Part shown: in pieces, positions 58,778 through 64,000 of the stretch
Layout: each line of letters begins with the position of its first letter
Numbering within the stretch: position 1 is the stretch's first letter
Assembly (NCBI RefSeq): GCF_019972835.1
Contig: NZ_BPPB01000004.1
Coordinates: 124,001 to 188,000 of the forward strand
Direction of reading: 5' to 3'
Origin: Lactobacillus laiwuensis
GTDB taxonomy: Bacteria > Bacillota > Bacilli > Lactobacillales > Lactobacillaceae
Length of the DNA stretch: 64,000 nucleotides
Position numbers and translations under genes: made by a program
Notes under the pieces: model-generated
Told to the model about the DNA's origin: nothing
The model's database searches: none
Seen by the model: the letters and a program-made list of their open reading frames with translations, nothing else

Positions 58778-61516
58778 TTATTGTCTGTTAAAAATGATTT
58801 GATCAACATAGATTAACTCTGACCGTGGAATTTTCACACTATAATTGTCCTTTATCACACCGAATGCGGAATTTATTTTTTCAAGGTCCTGACCATGCTC
58901 CTTTGCAAATTGTTCTTCAAACTCTGGATTTAAATTATTTTCTTCCTTCCTGATTAAGCGTTCAATCAAATAGCTAACATGAACATATAAAGTAAACTTC
59001 TTTTGGTTTGATAGTGAAAAGGAAAATTTCCTTTCCAGTTCTTGAATAAAAATAGTAATATTTTCTATTACCTTTGATGGATCCAAGATAGTAACCATGT
59101 TGATTGTTTGTTCTAAGGAAAAGTTTTTGACTAGATTATTTGAAATACCGCTAATTTCATCATTTGAAAATGAACCCGCAAGCCATTCCTTAAATTTTTC
59201 AGTTCCCTTATCAGATAGTATTTTTTCCAAGAGAATGAAATCAATTCCTTCAATTTGGGGATCTTCAGTGCCTATAATTCCCACAACGTCATACATTCTT
59301 TTAATTACCTGAACTTTATGAGTGTCTTGCAAAGCCTGAAAATCATAAGGAATAATTTTGATTTTCTTAGTCGGTGGCAAGCATCGTTCTAGCAATCGAG
59401 CTACGTGAGTTGCAGTTCCTATTCCTGAATAACAAGTTGTTAAAATGGCCTTAACTTTATTTCTTTCTGGGTAGGTTAATTTAATATCCAGTTGACTTAT
59501 TTTTCTGGCATTTTCACTTATTTCTCTAAAACTGCGCTTTTTTAAAACGCTCTCTCCTACTTCCAATGCCAGTGGAGTAGAAACATTGTTCATAAGTAAA
59601 ATTGGAGCGTTTATTTGACGGGGAAAGAGTTTTTCTATTTCTTTTAAGGATCCCATATCTACTAAAATAATTAATCCATGGGAAATGTCATTGTTCTCAC
59701 TGTAGTCAATTATTTGGTTAGCTATTTGTTGCGTGCTAACGTTAATTGGCATATCAAATGCATCTAGAGTGTGTGTATTAAGTAATCTGTTAACAACATT
59801 CACAATGCTTCCCGCTGTAGCATAACCGTGTGCAATGACAATTGCTTTAATTAAACCTGTTTTAGTAATTATTTCTAATTTGTTCAAATAGATAGTTAGT
59901 AAAACGTAGTCAATTTCGTTTAGGTCAATGTCAAGATTATCCTTAATCAGAGTTATCAAGCGATTAACATATTGATAAACGTCAGAATATCTCTGTTGCA
60001 CATCCTTATTAAGATCACTTAAATCCTGCATATCCTTCAATTCTGTATTATCTAAGCGAATTTTTTGTCTTTCAAATAGATAATAGCTAACCGCATAAAT
60101 GGCATTGCCACTAATTTTCAATTGATAAGCATTTTTTAATTGGTCGAAGAGTCTTTTAACACTTTCGATTACATAAGATAAAAAGGGTATTTGTTTACTA
60201 TTATCTTTTTCAAAAAGCAATGTATCGAATAGCTGATAAACAACCTGTTTCAGTTTTGATTCACATTGATGTAAATCATGATTACTTTGCACATAAGTCG
60301 ATAATATTCTTTTTAAACTTTTTAGAAAAACTTGTTTTTCAGGTGTATTACGTGCTATTAGATCTTCCAATTCAGTGTCATCATTAATTACAATTGAATT
60401 GCTTTGTGAATGATAGGTATCAATTTTACTGTTACTCAAAACCTCATCAGGTAAAAATGAAGCGGTAATTGATATTTCTTTTTCATTTTTATTTTCTGCA
60501 TTGGCTCTTGCAATCGTCAGCTTAATTGCATTCTTTAAATCACCAATATTTCCAGTGGGTTCATAATTAGCAAGCATTTTCAAAACCTGACTACTTACAT
60601 TTAGCGTTTTTCCAATTTTTTTCTGTTCATTTTTAAGCAAAGTAAAAACTAGATTTTGTCGTTCCTCCCTGCTTCTTTGTCTTAGAGGTGGCAAAGTAAT
60701 TTTGACCGGAATTCGGCGCATAAAAGTAGTCAAAAAATTAGTATCCAGGTCTGCCGTGGTAGCAAAGCATAATCTGACATTCACTTTTTTGCCTTTTTGC
60801 GTTTCACCAACCGGATATACAATTCCCTGGTCAAGATACGTAAATAGCTTTTCTTGTCCCTTTGAACCCAGCCTATGAACCTCATCTAAAAACAAAACTC
60901 CACCATCAGCTTCTACAAAAGCTCCATCATGATCAAAATCAGCACCGGTAAAAGCCCCTTTTTTATAACCAAATAAATTACTGGTTAATAATTCTGGGTT
61001 ATCTGCATACTGAGCGCAATTAACAGTAATAAAAGGGGCATTTGGCTTAATGAGCTTTTGTGTACGACAAAATTGATTGATTAAACTAACTAAATAACTT
61101 TTGCCTGTTCCACTTTCCCCAGTTATAAGCAAAGGCAACCCGCCATTTGGATATAAAACAGCTGCTCGCACTCTTTCAACACTTTCTTTCAGACTGGGAT
61201 TTATTTGTGTTAGTCTTTTTAAAACATCTTTATTATTATTTTCTTGCTCTATTTTCGCTACAGATTGATAAATATTGTTTTTGAGACGAAAATTATTCCT
61301 TTCAAATTCTGCCTTATGAATAAAATGCACAGGTCGAGTTTCAATTTTTACCAATTTATGTTCTTTTGTTAGTTGATTTAAGTACAAACTAACCGTATTA
61401 CGCTTTGCATTCAAAGCCTTGGCAACACCACCAGCTGTTAAATCTGCATTTAATTCTTGCAAATCTATTGTTTTGGTTTTAGCATCCAAATAACGTAAAA
61501 TTTTATCTTTTAGCAT
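58778..61516 (-). CDS. levR: LevR/ManR-family sigma-54-dependent PTS transcription activator
   Basis: A 912-aa activator. N-terminal helix-turn-helix (about 1-75, LNAKRNTVSLYLNQLTKEHK); AAA+ ATPase at about 95-340 with Walker A ITGESGTGKSY (133-140), the sigma-54 contact motif GAFTGA (187-192) and Walker B VLFLDE (207-212); then PRD1, an EIIA-Man-like domain (AIVIAHGYATAGSIVNVVNR), an EIIB-like domain with ILTTCYSGIGTATHVARLL, and a C-terminal PRD2 (LYVHVSYLIERLIRKEEN). Phosphorylation by PTS proteins tunes activity. ATG 61516 follows AGAGG. It should drive the -24/-12 promoter next to it; rpoN itself is not in the window. Symbol given by family. Confidence 0.93.
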   Translation of the reverse strand: MLKDKILRYLDAKTKTIDLQELNADLTAGGVAKALNAKRNTVSLYLNQLTKEHKLVKIETRPVHFIHKAEFERNNFRLKNNIYQSVAKIEQENNNKDVLKRLTQINPSLKESVERVRAAVLYPNGGLPLLITGESGTGKSYLVSLINQFCRTQKLIKPNAPFITVNCAQYADNPELLTSNLFGYKKGAFTGADFDHDGAFVEADGGVLFLDEVHRLGSKGQEKLFTYLDQGIVYPVGETQKGKKVNVRLCFATTADLDTNFLTTFMRRIPVKITLPPLRQRSREERQNLVFTLLKNEQKKIGKTLNVSSQVLKMLANYEPTGNIGDLKNAIKLTIARANAENKNEKEISITASFLPDEVLSNSKIDTYHSQSNSIVINDDTELEDLIARNTPEKQVFLKSLKRILSTYVQSNHDLHQCESKLKQVVYQLFDTLLFEKDNSKQIPFLSYVIESVKRLFDQLKNAYQLKISGNAIYAVSYYLFERQKIRLDNTELKDMQDLSDLNKDVQQRYSDVYQYVNRLITLIKDNLDIDLNEIDYVLLTIYLNKLEIITKTGLIKAIVIAHGYATAGSIVNVVNRLLNTHTLDAFDMPINVSTQQIANQIIDYSENNDISHGLIILVDMGSLKEIEKLFPRQINAPILLMNNVSTPLALEVGESVLKKRSFREISENARKISQLDIKLTYPERNKVKAILTTCYSGIGTATHVARLLERCLPPTKKIKIIPYDFQALQDTHKVQVIKRMYDVVGIIGTEDPQIEGIDFILLEKILSDKGTEKFKEWLAGSFSNDEISGISNNLVKNFSLEQTINMVTILDPSKVIENITIFIQELERKFSFSLSNQKKFTLYVHVSYLIERLIRKEENNLNPEFEEQFAKEHGQDLEKINSAFGVIKDNYSVKIPRSELIYVDQIIFNRQ

Positions 61517-61706
61517 GTTGACCTCTATATTTAAACAATTTGTTAAACCGCAAACACCTTCAAACGTCATTGTAAACTATATTTTTCAACTATTCAGAGC
61601 TTTTTTACCTCAGAAAACTGTGAATTGTCGCTAATACGAAATCTTTTGTTTGCTTTAACTGATTTTGAATGATCAAAGGCTAAAAAATAATTTTTTCTGA
61701 ATTTTT

Positions 61707-61734
61707 TAGTGTGAAGAAACTTGAACTAGTGTGA
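61707..61734 (+). repeat. Direct repeat TAGTGTGA upstream of levR
   Basis: TAGTGTGA occurs at 61707-61714 and 61727-61734, exactly 20 bp apart (two helical turns), in the gap between murA and levR. It could be a regulator site or chance. Confidence 0.35.
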
Positions 61735-61740
61735 GAACAC

Positions 61741-61776
61741 AAAAAAGACTTGAGCAGTCAAACTCCAAGTCTTTTA
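61741..61776 (-). terminator. Intrinsic terminator after murA
   Basis: On the minus strand AAAAGACTTGGAG pairs with CTCAAGTCTTTT (one bulge) around an 8-nt loop, followed by a T tract. Confidence 0.82.
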
Positions 61777-61798
61777 TTTTAATTGATTTATTAAAATT

Positions 61799-63073
61799 TT
61801 ATTTTTCAGGCACATCCTGAATTTTTACATCCGCACCAAGTAGGCTGAGTTTTTCCTGCACACGGTCATAGCCTCTTAAAATATTGCCAGCATTGTTGAT
61901 AACAGTTGTACCATCGGCCATTAAACCGGCTATCATTAAACAGGCTCCTGCACGAATTTCGCCAGCAGAAACCGTAGTACCATGAAGTTTAGCAGTAGGA
62001 TGAACCAAAATAATATTGTCTTCAACCTTAATATCCGCACCCATTTTGCGTAATTGCTCAATATGACCAATTCTTTTAGGGTAGATTTGGTCAATGATGA
62101 CACCTTCACCGGACTTAGCAGAAAGCAAAAGTGGTGTTACCGGTTGTTGCAAATCCGTCGCAAATCCAGGATAAGAAGAGGTGCGAATCTGCGTCATCTT
62201 CAAGTCACCAGCAGGATAGACAAATAAAGAATCTTCAGTAGCATCTATCACTAGACCCATTTCTTCAACTTTGGCTAAATATGAGTCCAAGTGTTCCTCA
62301 ATAATGTTATGAATGCGAATACCATTTCCAATACAGCCAGCTAACGAAATATAAGTGCCGGCTTCAATCCGGTCAGGGATAATTGTATGAGGTGTCTTGG
62401 CTTCTAAATGCTCAACGCCTTCAATCCTAATTGAATCGGTTCCAGCACCCCTGATAACAGCACCCATATTATTCAAAAACGTAGCCAGATCAATTATTTC
62501 AGGTTCTTTAGCAGCATTATCAATAATAGTTTGTCCCTTAGCAGTAACAGATGCCATAATTATGTTCATTGTGGCACCCACCGAGGGCATTGCCAGATGG
62601 ATTGTAGCACCATGCAGGCCATCTGCAGGTGAAGTAATTTTTATTTGATCATTCTCATTTTTTACACATGCGCCTAAGGCTTCAAATCCCTTAATATGTT
62701 GATCAATGGGGCGGGGACCAATATCATCTCCACCAGGGAAGCCCACAACAGCCTTACCAAAACGACCAAGAAGAGCACCCATAAAATAATAAGATGCACG
62801 CAAACTCTTGATTTTACCACTTGGCAATGGGCTCATCTTAATGTGTTCTGGATTGATACGCAATGTCGTGTTGTGAAAATCACTTGCGACATTCATTTCA
62901 CTTAACAGATCCATTAAGTTGTCAACATCTGCAATCCTTGGAACGCCTTCCAAAGTTACTGGTGTACGCGACAAAATTGATGCTGGAATCAATGCAACAG
63001 TCGAGTTTTTGGCACCACCAATCCAGACATCACCCTGCAGGGGCTTTCCACCATGAATTATCATTTGCTTCAT
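61799..63073 (-). CDS. murA: UDP-N-acetylglucosamine 1-carboxyvinyltransferase, Cys-to-Asp variant
   Basis: A 424-aa MurA, the first committed enzyme of peptidoglycan synthesis. K22 and N23 (IGGAKNSTVALIP) and the R-rich substrate region are intact. The loop that normally reads PGGCAIG, with the fosfomycin-reactive Cys115, reads GFPGGDDIGPRPIDQH here, placing Asp116 at that position. Asp variants are active in other bacteria and are fosfomycin-insensitive. Lactobacilli usually have two MurA paralogues; this one sits next to pyrG. ATG 63073 has AAGGA upstream at long spacing. Confidence 0.95.
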   Translation of the reverse strand: MKQMIIHGGKPLQGDVWIGGAKNSTVALIPASILSRTPVTLEGVPRIADVDNLMDLLSEMNVASDFHNTTLRINPEHIKMSPLPSGKIKSLRASYYFMGALLGRFGKAVVGFPGGDDIGPRPIDQHIKGFEALGACVKNENDQIKITSPADGLHGATIHLAMPSVGATMNIIMASVTAKGQTIIDNAAKEPEIIDLATFLNNMGAVIRGAGTDSIRIEGVEHLEAKTPHTIIPDRIEAGTYISLAGCIGNGIRIHNIIEEHLDSYLAKVEEMGLVIDATEDSLFVYPAGDLKMTQIRTSSYPGFATDLQQPVTPLLLSAKSGEGVIIDQIYPKRIGHIEQLRKMGADIKVEDNIILVHPTAKLHGTTVSAGEIRAGACLMIAGLMADGTTVINNAGNILRGYDRVQEKLSLLGADVKIQDVPEK

Positions 63074-63131
63074 TGGCGAAAAAATCCTTTTCTATTTCGT
63101 TTAGTCATAATAATGTTATAGGAATTTAACA

Positions 63132-63159
63132 GAAAAAACAAGAGAAGACCTTCGCCTTC
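63132..63159 (-). terminator. Intrinsic terminator after pyrG
   Basis: On the minus strand GAAGGC pairs with GTCTTC (one G-U pair) around GAAG, followed by TTGTTTTTT, between pyrG and murA. Confidence 0.7.
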
Positions 63160-63202
63160 CCCAGCCCAAAAATCTGGTTTTTGTATTATCCAAATATGCC
63201 AA

Positions 63203-64000
63203 TTAAAGCTTTTCTTCAGGAAGATCACAGGCAGCACCAATGAATGCTTTGTATAGACCTTCTGGTCTTTGAGGTCGACTCAAAAATTCCGGGTGATATT
63301 GGGCAGCGATAAAGAATTTATTTTTAGTCAATTCAATAATTTCAACTAGATGATTATCTGGTGAAACTCCGGCAAAAGTCATACCCGCTTTTTCGAAGTC
63401 TTCACGATATTCATTATTAAATTCATAACGGTGACGGTGACGCTCTTGAATAACATCTTGATTGTCATAAGCTGCAGCAGTTTTTGTCCCCTTCTTCAAA
63501 GTTGCAGGATAAAGACCTAAACGCAACGTTCCGCCAATATTTTCTTCATCACGTTTATCCGCCATAATGTCAATTACATTATGCTTAGTCTTAGGATCTG
63601 CTTCAGTAGTGTTAGCATCCTTGTAGCCCAAAACATCACGGGCAAACTCGACTGTTGCCATCTGCATCCCCAGGCAAACTCCTAAAAACGGAATATCATT
63701 TTCACGGGCATATTTAATTGCGGTAATCATTCCTTCAAAGCCGCGGGAGCCAAAGCCACCGGGAACGATTAAACCATCAGAATCTTTCATAAAATCGGCA
63801 ATATTATCTTCAGTCACGTCTTCTGCCTGCACCTTATTAATTTTGACATCAGTATTGTAGGCGTAACCAGCATGCTTCAAGGCGTCTGTAACGGAAATGT
63901 AGGCATCTTCAAGTTCAACATATTTGCCAACAAGAGTAATCGTGGTAGTGTGCTGCAAGTTTTTAACTCTTTCATCAAGCCTTTGCCATTCAGCCATATC
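63203..64000 (-). CDS. pyrG: CTP synthase, 3' part cut by window edge
   Basis: 265 codons of the C-terminal portion are present; the frame stays open through the right edge, so the N-terminal synthetase domain is missing. The visible part is the class I glutamine amidotransferase domain with GVCLGMQ (nucleophile Cys), the HRHRYEFN motif and catalytic QYHPEF. CTP synthase makes CTP from UTP, ATP and glutamine. pyrG followed by murA is a conserved order in Lactobacillus. Confidence 0.96.
   Translation of the reverse strand, partial: DMAEWQRLDERVKNLQHTTTITLVGKYVELEDAYISVTDALKHAGYAYNTDVKINKVQAEDVTEDNIADFMKDSDGLIVPGGFGSRGFEGMITAIKYARENDIPFLGVCLGMQMATVEFARDVLGYKDANTTEADPKTKHNVIDIMADKRDEENIGGTLRLGLYPATLKKGTKTAAAYDNQDVIQERHRHRYEFNNEYREDFEKAGMTFAGVSPDNHLVEIIELTKNKFFIAAQYHPEFLSRPQRPEGLYKAFIGAACDLPEEKL

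Noticed and set aside
61799-63073. Inactive MurA pseudogene because the catalytic Cys is missing
   Set aside because: The Asp substitution is known to support activity in other bacteria and all other motifs and the reading frame are intact.
1-64000. CRISPR arrays, insertion sequences, prophage genes, rRNA or tRNA genes
   Set aside because: No regularly spaced repeats, transposases, integrases, phage structural genes or tRNA-like cloverleaf sequences were recognised on either strand.

Overview
The window looks like a chromosomal segment of a low-GC Gram-positive bacterium, most likely Lactobacillus in the strict sense (L. delbrueckii/L. acidophilus group). This rests on the gene order tilS-S1-divIC-rqcP-mfd-pth, cshA-murF-rpmE, guaA/xpt-pbuX and murA-pyrG, AT-rich DNA, AGGAGG-type ribosome binding sites, a zinc-free type B bL31, a C69 dipeptidase and an L-2-hydroxyisocaproate-dehydrogenase-like enzyme. 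The large number of mannose-family PTS systems would fit a host-associated species such as a honeybee-gut Lactobacillus. That species-level guess is inference only.

Layout. 1-12 kb is housekeeping: tilS (cut by the left edge), S1 protein, divIC, rqcP, mfd, pth, a CBS/ACT protein, alr, acpS, cshA, murF and rpmE. 12-15 kb is a polar amino-acid ABC transporter operon with a long, structured leader that looks like a transcription attenuator. 15-17 kb holds an L-HicDH-like dehydrogenase and ribokinase. 17-22 kb is a PTS operon (LicT-type antiterminator, EIIBC, NagZ-like GH3 enzyme, EIIA) preceded by a RAT/terminator switch. 22-30 kb holds an APC permease, an ABC exporter co-transcribed with a LytTR/DUF3021 regulatory pair, a heterodimeric ABC exporter and a frameshifted RsgA paralogue. 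30-35 kb holds acetolactate decarboxylase, an XRE-ImmA/DUF4411 toxin-antitoxin-like pair and guaA. 35-40 kb holds a guanine-riboswitch-controlled xpt-pbuX operon, an APH-type kinase, the remnant of an XRE regulator and dipeptidase pepD.

40-61.5 kb is the accessory heart of the window: four mannose-family PTS systems, three SIS-domain sugar isomerase/deglycase-like enzymes, a PfkB kinase, two GntR/HutC regulators, a ROK fructokinase, a GH32 enzyme, a VOC protein and a LevR-type sigma-54 activator. The SIS + PfkB + Man-PTS combination resembles the frl/gfr systems for Amadori compounds (fructose- or glucose-amino acid conjugates). The LevR + PTS + GH32 combination resembles the B. subtilis lev operon, and a near-perfect -24/-12 promoter lies upstream of it. 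The block thus looks like a sugar and sugar-conjugate uptake island with layered control: local GntR repressors, probable CcpA cre sites and sigma-54. 61.8-64 kb returns to housekeeping with murA (Asp in place of the fosfomycin-target Cys) and the 3' part of pyrG.

No rRNA, tRNA, IS element, prophage or CRISPR array was seen. Starts were chosen from ribosome binding sites where possible and often differ from the longest open frame.
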